NCBI GenBank assembly: GCA_964530225.1
Contig: CAZHBA010000072.1
Span: forward strand, 1 to 52,046
DNA from: CAZHBA01 sp964530225
GTDB lineage: Bacteria > Pseudomonadota > Alphaproteobacteria > UBA6615
Direction: 5' to 3'
DNA length: 52,046 nucleotides
In this document: piece after piece, positions 41,571-49,520 of the stretch
How positions within the stretch are numbered: position 1 is the first letter of the stretch
Layout: the number at the start of each line of letters is the position of its first letter
The notes under the pieces: model-generated
Database searches by the model: none
What the model saw: the letters and a program-made list of their open reading frames with translations, nothing else
What the model was told of the DNA's origin: nothing
Position numbers and translations under genes: made by a program

Positions 41571-41647
41571 TGGCGCGCCCGGCAGGATTCGAACCTGCGA
41601 CCTGCGGATTAGAAGTCCGCCGCTCTATCCAGCTGAGCTACGGGCGC
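41571..41647 (-). tRNA. tRNA-Arg (anticodon TCT)
   Basis: A complete 77-nt cloverleaf on the minus strand. The 7-bp acceptor stem is GCGCCCG (41647-41641) with CGGGCGC; the D arm reads AGCTCAGCTGGATAGAGC; the anticodon loop is CTTCTAA with anticodon TCT (reads AGA); the T arm contains GGTTCGAATCC. The 3' CCA is encoded at 41571-41573. A T-rich stretch follows. Confidence 0.95.
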
Positions 41648-41690
41648 CCCCTGTTTTGATACACCATGCCACGCACTCTGCCTGTCAAAT

Positions 41691-41996
41691 TTAGTGGCTC
41701 CACGGCACCTTGCGCGACACGGCAAAATTATCGGCATACGCTTTCGGTCTGACGGTACGTTCTTTCGGCTGCTGAACGCTATAGGCGATATCGTGCTTGC
41801 TGGAGTAGGTAATGGCGTCGTCGACGGTATCAAAGGACAGCCTCACCTGCGCCATGGTGTCGCCGGCGCCAAGCCAGCCCATCAGTGGGTCGAGTTGCTG
41901 GCGGCGGGTTGGTTCGTATTCGAGCACCCACTTACCGGTCTTCGCCCGGCCCGACTGCATCGCGGTTTTCGCTGGCTGATAAATTCGTGCGCGCAT
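41691..41996 (-). CDS. NDUFS4-like complex I accessory subunit
   Basis: A 101-residue protein of the ETC complex I subunit (NDUFS4/18-kDa) family. It starts MRARIYQPAKTAMQSGRAKT and continues with WVLEYEPTRRQQLDPLMGW, then QVRLSFDTVDDAITYSSKHD, all typical of the alphaproteobacterial and mitochondrial protein. It is a peripheral subunit of the NADH:ubiquinone oxidoreductase matrix/cytoplasmic arm. The gene lies alone between two tRNA genes on the same strand, away from any nuo operon in this window, which is common for this subunit. The ATG at 41996 is chosen because upstream frame sequence overlaps the tRNA-Pro gene. Confidence 0.92.
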   Translation of the reverse strand: MRARIYQPAKTAMQSGRAKTGKWVLEYEPTRRQQLDPLMGWLGAGDTMAQVRLSFDTVDDAITYSSKHDIAYSVQQPKERTVRPKAYADNFAVSRKVPWSH

Positions 41997-42045
41997 CGTC
42001 TCGTCTTCCGCACTCAAAATTGACCCCAATTCCTTTCGGGGCAAT

Positions 42046-42122
<77 letters not shown>

Positions 42123-42273
42123 GCCGCAGTTTTCTGCGCTTTTTGCTCACGCGCCGTCAAGTGAAAACAGAACAATGATGCAACAAAGTGCAAATTGCGG
42201 AAACACAATGCCCCAAAATTTCCCAAAGCAGTGTTCCACGCATGTTCGCCCACATCCTCTATTTTCAACTCCT

Positions 42274-42438
42274 CTACTTCTGACGTTTTAGGTAACGATC
42301 AATGATCTCACGGACCAGTTCTGCGGTCGACTTTCCATGCTGTTTGGCAACCGCATCAAGCTGCGCCCACATCGTTGGCCCATCGGTATGCGGGCCATGT
42401 GGGTGACTCTCGACCGGCAGGCGAAGATTGAGGAGCCC
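42274..42438 (-). pseudogene. Small ribbon-helix-helix-like fragment without a clear start
   Basis: The minus strand reads LNLRLPVESHPHGPHTDGPT, then MWAQLDAVAKQHGKSTAELV and REIIDRYLKRQK before a stop at 42274-42276. The helix AVAKQHGKSTAELVREIIDRYL resembles ribbon-helix-helix DNA-binding proteins (strand, then helix with K-S-x-A-E-L-V-R-E). No canonical start lies upstream in frame before a stop; the only ATG would remove the strand. It may be an N-terminally damaged antitoxin-like or regulator gene, or use a CTG/CTC start. The rest of the gap from 42124 to 42479 shows nothing else. Confidence 0.4.
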
Positions 42439-42479
42439 TACAGCCCTAAGCTAAAGGTAAAATACTTTAGCCAAACCGC

Positions 42480-42953
42480 CTAATCGGCATTTCCGAATAG
42501 AGGATGGATCAGCCGGTCGCCGGATTTAACGGCGAGCCGGCGAACCGTCCCGGCATTAAGCTCCAGAACTGCCCTTACCGGCCTGCCGGCGGATATCGTG
42601 GTTAGCGATTGCGGCACCGTACGCTCAACGATATGGACGACCCGCCCATCAGTGGCGACAAACAGCATGTCGAGCGGTAGAATAGTGTTGCGCATCCACA
42701 TGGTAGCCACCGTTTCGCGCTGGTGAAAAAACAACATGCCGGCGTCGGCTGTCATTTTGCGGCGGAACATCAGCCCCTGCGATTGCTGGGCCGGCGTCAG
42801 GGCTAGTTCAATATCGAAAGAGTGGCGGCCTTGTGTCGTCTCGATATCCAGGGTTGTGCGCTCAAACGCCACCGGTGCCTGAGCGCCAGCGCCAACCCCC
42901 CAGGCGATCATCGCCGCAGCCACTAAAAGAGCTATATTTCGCAACCAGGTCAT
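42480..42953 (-). CDS. DUF192 family secreted protein
   Basis: A 157-residue protein with a signal peptide (hydrophobic residues 6-24, cleavage near AGA/GAQ). The DUF192 domain follows: LALTPAQQSQGLMFRRKMTADAGMLF (pattern T-x2-Q-x2-GLM-x-R), then TVATMWMRNTILPLDMLFV, ERTVPQSLTTIS, and VLELNAGTVRRLAVKSGD. Function in the envelope is unknown. The start overlaps the deacetylase stop by four bases (ATGA), so translation is coupled to the upstream acuC-like gene. Confidence 0.88.
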   Translation of the reverse strand: MTWLRNIALLVAAAMIAWGVGAGAQAPVAFERTTLDIETTQGRHSFDIELALTPAQQSQGLMFRRKMTADAGMLFFHQRETVATMWMRNTILPLDMLFVATDGRVVHIVERTVPQSLTTISAGRPVRAVLELNAGTVRRLAVKSGDRLIHPLFGNAD

Positions 42954-44131
42954 TGAGACACTGCAAGATTTGTTTCCAAAGGATTATCGGCGCGAATTGT
43001 GTCGATTATTTGCCAAATCGTATCGCGCGCCGGCTGTGGGTTGGCCGTATCGGCAAGGGTCGTAAACCAGTGTTCCGGCGGGTTACGCCCGGCGGCACGC
43101 GACCAAGTGAGGCCGCGCAGCACTGCCTCGGCCGCTGGCGGCAGGCGCTCGGGGATATCGAAGCCGTTCAACGTTGCCCAAACCCCGCTCCAGCAGCGCG
43201 CCACGCTCCATGGGTTGTAGCCGCCGCCGCCTGTAACCAGCACCCTATCAGCCAATGCCGCAGTTTGGCCCACCGCCTGCCACAACCCGTTGTTCGATAA
43301 CTCGAGACGGCTCAGCGGATCATCGGCCAACGCATCAGCGCCGCACTGAATGATGACGATTTGCGGACACAACGCCTGCCCTATCGGCACCACTATCTTG
43401 TCGACGATCAGATTCAATTCGGCATCGTTAAATTCGCGTGGTACTGGCACGTTACGCGCATGTCCGCCGGCGCGATCTTGGAGTTCCCCGGTGAACGGCC
43501 AGCGGTTGTCCTCGTGGATCGACAGGGTAAAAACGCGGGTGTCATTATGGAAGGCGTCTTGCACCCCATCGCCGTGGTGAGCGTCGAAGTCGACGTAATA
43601 AACGTTGCTTAATCCATGGTCCAGCAACCGCAATATCGTCAGCGCCAGATCGTTGAGGTAGCAAAAACCGCTGGCCCGGTCCGGCCTGCCGTGATGGGTC
43701 CCACCGGCCGGGCTGTACACTACGGCACGATCAGCGGCGACGAGCAGATCGGCTGCCGCCAGCATCGCTCCCGCCGACGTCGCCGGGCGGCTGTACATGG
43801 TGTCGTGGATCGGATTTTCTATCCTGCCCAGATTATAGCGCTGCCGAAGTTCTTCTGGCAGCGTTTTTTCGCGCTCGCCGCGCCTGAGCGCGTCCACATA
43901 ACCGGCGTCGTGAAAGCGCAGCAAATCCTCCGGTTGCGCTTGGGAGCTTTCGAAATAGGCATCGTCCGGCAACCACTCCAGTGCGCGGACGAGGTCGATG
44001 GTGACTGGCACCCGCGGCACCGACAGCGGATGTTTAGAGCCAAAATTCGCCCGGCGGTAAATTTCGTTACCGATAAACAAAGGCCGACTCAATTCCGGCG
44101 TATTTTTCATCACTGTCGTGACGTCAGGCAT
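42950..44131 (-). CDS. Histone-deacetylase-family protein (AcuC-like)
   Basis: A zinc deacetylase of about 393 residues. Motifs present: PAGGTHHGRPDRASGFCYLND with the HH pair, YVDFDAHHGDGVQDAF with Asp and His zinc ligands, SIHEDNRWPFTG, CGADALADDPLSRLELS with the second zinc Asp, and GGGGYNP with the active Tyr position. All catalytic positions are thus retained. Bacterial relatives deacetylate acetyl-CoA synthetase or acetylpolyamines. Two starts are possible (ATG 44131 and ATG 44110); neither has a strong ribosome site. It is divergent from the thi operon and its leader; the DUF192 gene overlaps its end. Confidence 0.9.
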   Translation of the reverse strand: MPDVTTVMKNTPELSRPLFIGNEIYRRANFGSKHPLSVPRVPVTIDLVRALEWLPDDAYFESSQAQPEDLLRFHDAGYVDALRRGEREKTLPEELRQRYNLGRIENPIHDTMYSRPATSAGAMLAAADLLVAADRAVVYSPAGGTHHGRPDRASGFCYLNDLALTILRLLDHGLSNVYYVDFDAHHGDGVQDAFHNDTRVFTLSIHEDNRWPFTGELQDRAGGHARNVPVPREFNDAELNLIVDKIVVPIGQALCPQIVIIQCGADALADDPLSRLELSNNGLWQAVGQTAALADRVLVTGGGGYNPWSVARCWSGVWATLNGFDIPERLPPAAEAVLRGLTWSRAAGRNPPEHWFTTLADTANPQPARDTIWQIIDTIRADNPLETNLAVSQ

Positions 44132-44252
44132 GCCAACGACGTAACGCCCCCTGCCCCGTAATGCAATCTCTCCGCGGACGCCTGACGAATTTGTGTGCAG
44201 CTGAAATCCGATGCACGCCCATTGACGGCGGGACCACGGGCCCGACATAGTA

Positions 44253-44350
44253 GCCCCCTCACCTGGGGGAGCCGCCGGTCGGCTGAGAGGTCCCGATTGT
44301 CGGGACGACCCCTGGAACCTGACCCGGTTAATGCCGGCGGAGGGATGTGT
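44253..44350 (+). promoter_or_regulatory. TPP riboswitch (THI element)
   Basis: The conserved core is complete: GGCTGAGAGG (44281-44290), ACCTGACCCGGTTAATGCCG (44317-44336) and CGGAGGGA at the 3' end. The 5' strand is GGGGGAGCC near 44266-44274, and the variable P3 arm is TCCCGATTGTCGGGA. The terminal GGAGGG (44339-44344) overlaps the ribosome site of thiZ, so thiamine pyrophosphate binding would hide the site and stop translation. No terminator hairpin with a T-run follows, favouring translational control. Confidence 0.93.
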
Positions 44351-44355
44351 GGGTA

Positions 44356-45168
44356 ATGACGCGTAACAACGATATCCAGCAAGGCAATAGACGCAGCGAA
44401 CAACACCTTCCCGCGGCAGCAGTTGGCCTGCGTATCGCTAATGCCCGGCTCGTCTTTTCCGGCACGCCATTGTTCGAAAACCTGACAGCCGACATCGCCG
44501 GCGGCCAATGGACCTGCATTCTCGGGCCCAGCGGGATTGGCAAATCGACCCTGTTGCGCATGATTGCCGGGTTGGGCGAAACCGACCCTGCAACCGATAT
44601 CACCGGCTCGGACGGCTTTACCCTAGACCAACGCACCGCCTGGATGGCACAGCAGGACTTGCTACTGCCCTGGCTGTCGGTTGCGCAAAATGTCGCACTG
44701 GGTAATAGGCTTCGGGGTAGGCCCACCGATGGCGCGCGCATCGCGTCGTTACTGGCCGATGTCGGCCTCGACGAGCGACCCGAGGCGTTACCGGCGACCT
44801 TGTCGGGCGGCCAGCGCCAGCGCGCCGCCTTGGCGCGCACGCTAATGGCGGGCCGTCCGGTAGTCCTGATGGACGAACCGTTTTCCGCCGTTGACGCGAT
44901 CACCCGGGCCCGTCTGCAGGAATTGGCGGCGCGTCTGTTGCGCGGCCGCACGGTGCTACTAGTCACCCACGACCCCTTAGAAGCGCTGCGCCTGGGCCAC
45001 CGCATCCACGTGATGGCGGGCCGGCCAGCGCAGTTGGAGCCGGCGATGAAACCGCCGGGCGAAACCCCGCGCAACCCTACCGACCCGGCACTGTACGAAC
45101 TTCATCAATCACTGTTGGTGCAACTCGGCGCCGCGGCAGCAGAACCCTCGATCGGCGGCACGTCATGA
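44356..45168 (+). CDS. thiZ: ABC transporter ATP-binding protein for a thiamine precursor (ThiZ)
   Basis: A 270-residue ATPase with Walker A GPSGIGKST (about residues 57-65), the Q-loop AWMAQQDLLLPWLS, signature LSGGQRQRAALA, Walker B VVLMDEPFSAVDA and switch His in VLLVTHDPLEA. The ATG at 44356 is 11 bases from GGAGGG in the riboswitch; a GTG at 44347 is too close. The riboswitch and the downstream ThiX/ThiY genes identify the system as an uptake system for a thiamine precursor such as the pyrimidine HMP or formylaminopyrimidine. Overlaps thiX by four bases. Confidence 0.9.
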   Translation: MTRNNDIQQGNRRSEQHLPAAAVGLRIANARLVFSGTPLFENLTADIAGGQWTCILGPSGIGKSTLLRMIAGLGETDPATDITGSDGFTLDQRTAWMAQQDLLLPWLSVAQNVALGNRLRGRPTDGARIASLLADVGLDERPEALPATLSGGQRQRAALARTLMAGRPVVLMDEPFSAVDAITRARLQELAARLLRGRTVLLVTHDPLEALRLGHRIHVMAGRPAQLEPAMKPPGETPRNPTDPALYELHQSLLVQLGAAAAEPSIGGTS

Positions 45169-45923
45169 AGTTTCTGCGCCCCCTCATCGTGTTCACTGGA
45201 CTGCTGGTCGTATGGCAGGCCATAGTCAGCCTGTTCGCCGTCGCGCCGTTTATCCTGCCGGCACCCCTCGACGTTCTGAATACGGCGATCGCGCGTGCCG
45301 ATGTGCTGGCCGGTCACGCCTGCATCACCATCTCGGAGATCTTTCTCGGGCTGATTTTTGGCACCGTGTTCGGCGCGATAAGCGCGCTGACCATGGCCTA
45401 TTTCCGCCCTGCCCGGTCATGGATTCTGCCGGTGCTAGTGGTCTCCCAGGCTATTCCGGTATTCGCCCTGGCGCCGGTCTTGGTCCTATGGCTGGGTTAC
45501 GGCATGGCGCCAAAAGTGGTGATGGCGACGCTGATCATATATTTCCCGGTCACCGCGGCGCTCTATGATGGTTTGCGCCGTACCGAGCCCGGCTGGCTCG
45601 ACCTGGCGCAAACCATGGGCGCATCAAAATGGGCGATACTGCACCAAATCCGCCTGCCTGCGGCGATGCCGGCCCTCGCCTCGGGGTTGCGCGTTGCAGC
45701 CGCCGTCGCCCCCATCGGCGCCGTGGTCGGCGAATGGGTCGGCTCGTCGGCCGGGCTCGGCTACTACATGCTGCTAATGAACGGGCGCGTGCAAACCGAC
45801 GCCATGTTCGCCGCCCTGTTCGTCTTGGCCACCGCCGCCGTCGTCATTTATTTCGCCATCGACGCCATCCTACGGCGCGTGATCTCCTGGCAACCGGAAA
45901 GCGATCCGGCTCAGTTAATCTGA
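45165..45923 (+). CDS. thiX: ABC transporter permease for a thiamine precursor (ThiX)
   Basis: A 252-residue inner-membrane protein with six helices and the BPD-type EAA loop in TMGASKWAILHQIRLPAAMP (about residues 151-170; consensus E-A-A-x3-G-A-x-x-x-x-x-F-x-x-I-x-LP). It belongs to the SsuC/TauC-like permease family used by NMT1-binding-protein systems. ATGA overlap with thiZ indicates coupled translation. It would form a homodimer through which the precursor passes. Start ATG at 45165. Confidence 0.9.
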   Translation: MKFLRPLIVFTGLLVVWQAIVSLFAVAPFILPAPLDVLNTAIARADVLAGHACITISEIFLGLIFGTVFGAISALTMAYFRPARSWILPVLVVSQAIPVFALAPVLVLWLGYGMAPKVVMATLIIYFPVTAALYDGLRRTEPGWLDLAQTMGASKWAILHQIRLPAAMPALASGLRVAAAVAPIGAVVGEWVGSSAGLGYYMLLMNGRVQTDAMFAALFVLATAAVVIYFAIDAILRRVISWQPESDPAQLI

Positions 45924-45946
45924 ACCTGTTTTTTTGGAGTAAATAC

Positions 45947-46888
45947 ATGAAACGATTTTTGACCCTGCTATTGGCGACTGGAATAATCCTGGCGTCAGGA
46001 CCGACGAGCGCAGCGGAGAAACTGACCGTGCTGCTCGACTGGTTCGTCAATCCCGACCATGGGCCGTTGTTCGTGGCGCTGGAACGCGGCGAGTTCGCAA
46101 AGCGCGGCCTTGAGGTCGAATTAATCGCGCCGGCCGATCCCAACGATCCACCCAAACTAGTCGCCGCCGGCAAAGCGGACGTTGCCGTGTCCTATCAGCC
46201 GCAACTGCACTTACAGGTCGAGGCTGGATTACCCCTGACGCGCATCGGCACCCTAGTCGCCACACCGCTCAACTCGGTGGTCGTTCTGGCTGATAGCCCG
46301 ATTAAATCCATCGCTGACCTCAAGGGTCGCAAGGTTGGATTCTCGGTCGGTGGATTCGAAGACGCACTGCTCGGCGCCATGCTTGCCAAGCACGGCCTGT
46401 CACTAAAAGACGTCGAGCTGATCAACGTTAACTTCTCTCTCTCGCCATCGCTGATGAGTGGACAAGTCGACGCAGTGATCGGTGCGTTTCGAAATTTCGA
46501 GCTCAACCAGATGGATATCGTTGGGCGCCCCGGCCGCGCATTCTATCTCGAAGAAGAGGGTATCCCAGCCTACGACGAATTAATCCTGGTGGCAAAAAAC
46601 GACCGGCTTGGCGATGCCAAGCTGCGCGCTTTTGTCGATGCCATCGAGGCTGGGACCCAATACATGGTTAACCATCCCGACGCGGCATGGAAACTATTCC
46701 TAAAGGGTCACAAGGAACTCAACAACGAACTCAACAAGCGCGCCTGGCGCGATACCATGCCGCGCTTCGCGCTCCGGCCAGGCGCTCTGGATGAAGGTCG
46801 CTATGCCCGCTTCGCTGAATTTCTCAAATCCCAGAATATGATTAAGTCCCCACCGCCGGTGACGAGTTACGCGGTGGAAATTAAGTAA
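45947..46888 (+). CDS. thiY: Thiamine-precursor-binding protein of the NMT1/THI5-like family (ThiY)
   Basis: A 313-residue periplasmic receptor. The signal peptide ends near TSAAEK (cleavage after residue 22 or so). The mature start has VLLDWFVNPDHGPLFVALER (about residues 29-48), the hallmark of ThiY/NMT1-like pyrimidine-binding proteins, followed by DVAVSYQPQLHLQVEAG and GRKVGFSVGGFEDALLGAML. A GGAG site lies 7 bases before the ATG at 45947. Third gene of the riboswitch-controlled operon. Ligand is inferred to be HMP, N-formyl-aminomethyl-pyrimidine or a relative. Confidence 0.92.
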   Translation: MKRFLTLLLATGIILASGPTSAAEKLTVLLDWFVNPDHGPLFVALERGEFAKRGLEVELIAPADPNDPPKLVAAGKADVAVSYQPQLHLQVEAGLPLTRIGTLVATPLNSVVVLADSPIKSIADLKGRKVGFSVGGFEDALLGAMLAKHGLSLKDVELINVNFSLSPSLMSGQVDAVIGAFRNFELNQMDIVGRPGRAFYLEEEGIPAYDELILVAKNDRLGDAKLRAFVDAIEAGTQYMVNHPDAAWKLFLKGHKELNNELNKRAWRDTMPRFALRPGALDEGRYARFAEFLKSQNMIKSPPPVTSYAVEIK

Positions 46889-46947
46889 AGCAAAAAATTT
46901 CGAGATAACCTTATGGTCGCTTGTCTAGGCACAGGGTTATCTTCCCG

Positions 46948-46973
46948 CCATCCTTCGATAGGCTCAGAACGAG
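46948..46973. repeat. Short repeat (CATCCTTCGA-x-AGGCTCAG type), copy C
   Basis: CATCCTTCGATAGGCTCAGAACGAGG is the reverse-strand form of the CTGAGC-x-TCGAAGGATG repeat (copies near 6931 and 40901). It lies in the 108-base gap between thiY and the end of the Atm1-like gene and may mark the convergent boundary. Confidence 0.6.
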
Positions 46974-46996
46974 GACTGGCTCGTCGGGATGCGGCG

Positions 46997-48865
46997 CTAT
47001 TTTGCCGGAGTGGATTCGCTGACTCCGAAGCTGACATCTTCGTCCGCCTCTTCGTCTTCGCCGCGCCGCGCGGCCGCCTGCTGGCGCGCCCACAGGGTGG
47101 CGTAGGCGCCGCTCTGAGCCAATAAATCTCTGTGTTGGCCACGCTCAATAATACGTCCCTCGTCAAGCACGATGATCTCATCGGCGTTGACCACAGTCGA
47201 CAACCGGTGCGCAATCACCAGCGTCGTGCGGTTGGCCGACACATCGTCGAGTGATTTCTGGATTTCGCGCTCGGTATAGGTATCAAGCGCCGAGGTCGCC
47301 TCGTCAAACAATAGGATCTGCGGGCGCTTCAAGATGGTCCGTGCTATGGCCACGCGCTGCTTCTCGCCGCCCGACAGTTTGAGGCCGCGCTCGCCGACCC
47401 GCGCATTGTAGCCGTCCGGCAAGTCCATGACGAAATCGTGGATCTGTGCCAGGCGCGCGGCGCCTTCGACTTCCGACGGCGTTGCGCTCGGGCGGCCATA
47501 CTGGATGTTGTAGAATACCGTGTCGTTGAACAGCACTGTGTCTTGGGGAACGATGCCGATGGCAGCACGCAGGCTAGCCTGGGTAACGTCGCGGATATCC
47601 TGCCCACCGATGGTAATGCGGCCCTCGTCAATATCGTAGAAGCGAAACAGCAGGCGCGAGATCGTCGACTTGCCGGCGCCCGAGGCACCGACGATCGCGA
47701 CCTTCTGTCCCGCCGGCACTTCGAAACTCAAGTCCTGCAGGATCGGCCGCCGCTGATCGTAGGAAAACGATACGTTCTCGAAGCACACCACGCCGTCACC
47801 CACCGCCAAAGGTTTGGCTTTCGGCGCGTCGGAGATTTCGCGACCAATATCGAGCAAGCCGAACATGTTCTCCATGTCGACCAGAGACTGGCGAATTTCG
47901 CGGTAGACGAAGCCGAGGAAGTTAAGCGGCTGGAATAGCTGCATCATGTACAGGTTAACGGCCGCGAATTGGCCAATCGACATCGACCCGTCGGCCACCC
48001 GGAAGCCGCTGAGCACGAGCAGGATCGTCAGCCCAGCAGCGATGATAACACCCTGCCCCACGTTCAACAGCGATAGCGTAGTCAGGCTTTTGACCGCGGC
48101 GTGTTCATAGCGCTGCATCGATTGGTCGTAGCGCTGCGCCTCGTGTTTCTCGTTACCGAAATATTTGACCGTCTCGAAGTTAAGCAGGCTGTCGATGGCC
48201 TTAGTATTGGCCTCGCTATCGCTCTTGTTCATCGCCCGGCGATACTTCAGCCGCCACTCGGTGAACAACAGCGTGAAGGAGATGTAGACGCTGACGGTAA
48301 TCAGGGTGATGACACTGAAGATGAAGCCAAACAGTGACCACAGGATGGCGCAAACAAGAGCGATCTCCACCAAGGTCGGTAAAATGTTGAACAGCATGAA
48401 GCGCAGCAGGAAGTCGATGCCCTTGATGCCGCGCTCGATGGCCCGGCTGAGGCCGCCGGTCTGGCGGTCGAGGTGAAAGCGCAGCGCCAGCCCGTGCAGG
48501 TGCCGGAAAACTAGTAGCGCAATGCTACGGATCGCCCGCTGACCGACCTTGGCAAAGACGAAATCGCGCAACTCGGCGAACCCCTGTTGGCCCACCCGCA
48601 GCAAGCCGTAGCCGATCAGCAGCGCTAGCGGCACGACGATGGCAGTTGTTCCAGCCGGCTTGTCGAGGATATCAACCACCCTGCCGAACACCCACGGCAC
48701 GGCAACGGCCGCCACCTTCGCAGTGATCAACAGCAGCACGGCAATAACTACCCGCACTTTCATTTTCCACTGTCTACTCGGCCAAAGATACGGTAGCAGC
48801 GCGCGCACCGCACGTCGCTCCTGGCCCGGTATCGACGACCTATCGGTATCGCCCATGGTTCGCAT
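46997..48865 (-). CDS. Atm1-type ABC exporter (ABCB7/HMT family)
   Basis: A 622-residue half-transporter: six transmembrane helices (about residues 25-330) with NFETVKYFGNEKHEAQRYDQ, a highly conserved Atm1 block, then an ATPase domain with Walker A GASGAGKST, Q-loop VPQDTVLFNDTV, signature LSGGEKQRVAIA, Walker B ILLFDEATSALD and switch His in AHRLSTV. Such exporters move glutathione-bound sulfur or metal compounds across the inner membrane in alphaproteobacteria. I start at the ATG at 48865, which has AAAGGA upstream; a longer frame to 49114 has alien composition. It is preceded by an unclear region and faces thiY. Confidence 0.93.
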   Translation of the reverse strand: MRTMGDTDRSSIPGQERRAVRALLPYLWPSRQWKMKVRVVIAVLLLITAKVAAVAVPWVFGRVVDILDKPAGTTAIVVPLALLIGYGLLRVGQQGFAELRDFVFAKVGQRAIRSIALLVFRHLHGLALRFHLDRQTGGLSRAIERGIKGIDFLLRFMLFNILPTLVEIALVCAILWSLFGFIFSVITLITVSVYISFTLLFTEWRLKYRRAMNKSDSEANTKAIDSLLNFETVKYFGNEKHEAQRYDQSMQRYEHAAVKSLTTLSLLNVGQGVIIAAGLTILLVLSGFRVADGSMSIGQFAAVNLYMMQLFQPLNFLGFVYREIRQSLVDMENMFGLLDIGREISDAPKAKPLAVGDGVVCFENVSFSYDQRRPILQDLSFEVPAGQKVAIVGASGAGKSTISRLLFRFYDIDEGRITIGGQDIRDVTQASLRAAIGIVPQDTVLFNDTVFYNIQYGRPSATPSEVEGAARLAQIHDFVMDLPDGYNARVGERGLKLSGGEKQRVAIARTILKRPQILLFDEATSALDTYTEREIQKSLDDVSANRTTLVIAHRLSTVVNADEIIVLDEGRIIERGQHRDLLAQSGAYATLWARQQAAARRGEDEEADEDVSFGVSESTPAK

Positions 48866-49062
48866 AAAAATCCTTTTGCCCGCGTGCGGGCTGCCCCGGC
48901 AAGTCCTAGTAAAGGACTTAGCCCTTTCAGCAGCAAAAACCACCAGCCAGGTTGAATTTATTTCATCCACTACCAGCCAAGTGGCCAGGAAAATGGATGC
49001 CATTATTCGATCGCTGACAGACCACATCACGCACCGCAACCATCGCGATTTCGTCCATGTGA
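48866..49062. other. Intergenic region upstream of the Atm1-like gene
   Basis: No credible gene. The stretch contains several open frames on both strands that break off quickly and lack ribosome sites. It should include the promoter of the exporter on the minus strand. Confidence 0.3.
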
Positions 49063-49338
49063 GAAAGAATTGCGGCAGCGTTTGAAGTAGCCTTTGAAGC
49101 TTCAAAAGCATCACCGTCCAACGAAGCGCTGGCAGTCCAAGTGGGCATTAGTAAAACGCTTTCTACCGCTTCAAGAGCCCTTTTTTGCCGGACGCAGGAT
49201 GTCCAACTCTACCGCGATGGCACCTTCTTCCTCGGCCAACCGATGATGAACGACTACATCGATACCGCGGAATATTGGGAAGCCCTCTTTAAGCTAAGAA
49301 ATGGTGTGGTAAAGCTGGTAAAGTTGAGTTTGAGATAA
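49063..49338 (+). pseudogene. Possible decayed gene of unknown family
   Basis: One plus-strand frame runs ERIAAAFEVAFEASKASPSN, EALAVQVGISKTLSTASRAL and DVQLYRDGTFFLGQPMMNDY before a stop at 49338. It lacks an ATG and starts right after a stop codon. A neighbouring frame continues with VEFEISTWNSDPKVNPIPAP to about 49400 before another stop, so a one-base shift could link the two. The composition looks protein-coding, but I do not recognise a family. The sequence from 49338 to 49520 adds nothing clear, except an antisense open stretch with an ATG at 49473 that may be chance. Confidence 0.3.
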
Positions 49339-49520
49339 GCACGTGGAACTCCGATCCGAAAGTCAATCCGATTCCAGCACCCACCGCCTCGTCCGCACAG
49401 TAGTACCCAGTACAGACGAAAATGGTGACGGAGGTGGCTAATAACGAAAAAGAAGGCAGTTGTATTTCGTTCATGGTCAACCCGCCGCCTCCATGCGCCA
49501 CAGGTGGTTGGTCAGAATTA

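Noticed and set aside
48866..49114. Longer N-terminus of the Atm1-like exporter
   Set aside because: The extension has no family similarity; the ATG at 48865 has a proper ribosome site.
49291..49473. Minus-strand open frame starting MNEIQLPSFSLL
   Set aside because: It overlaps the possible plus-strand remnant, has no clear family or good ribosome site, and could be chance.
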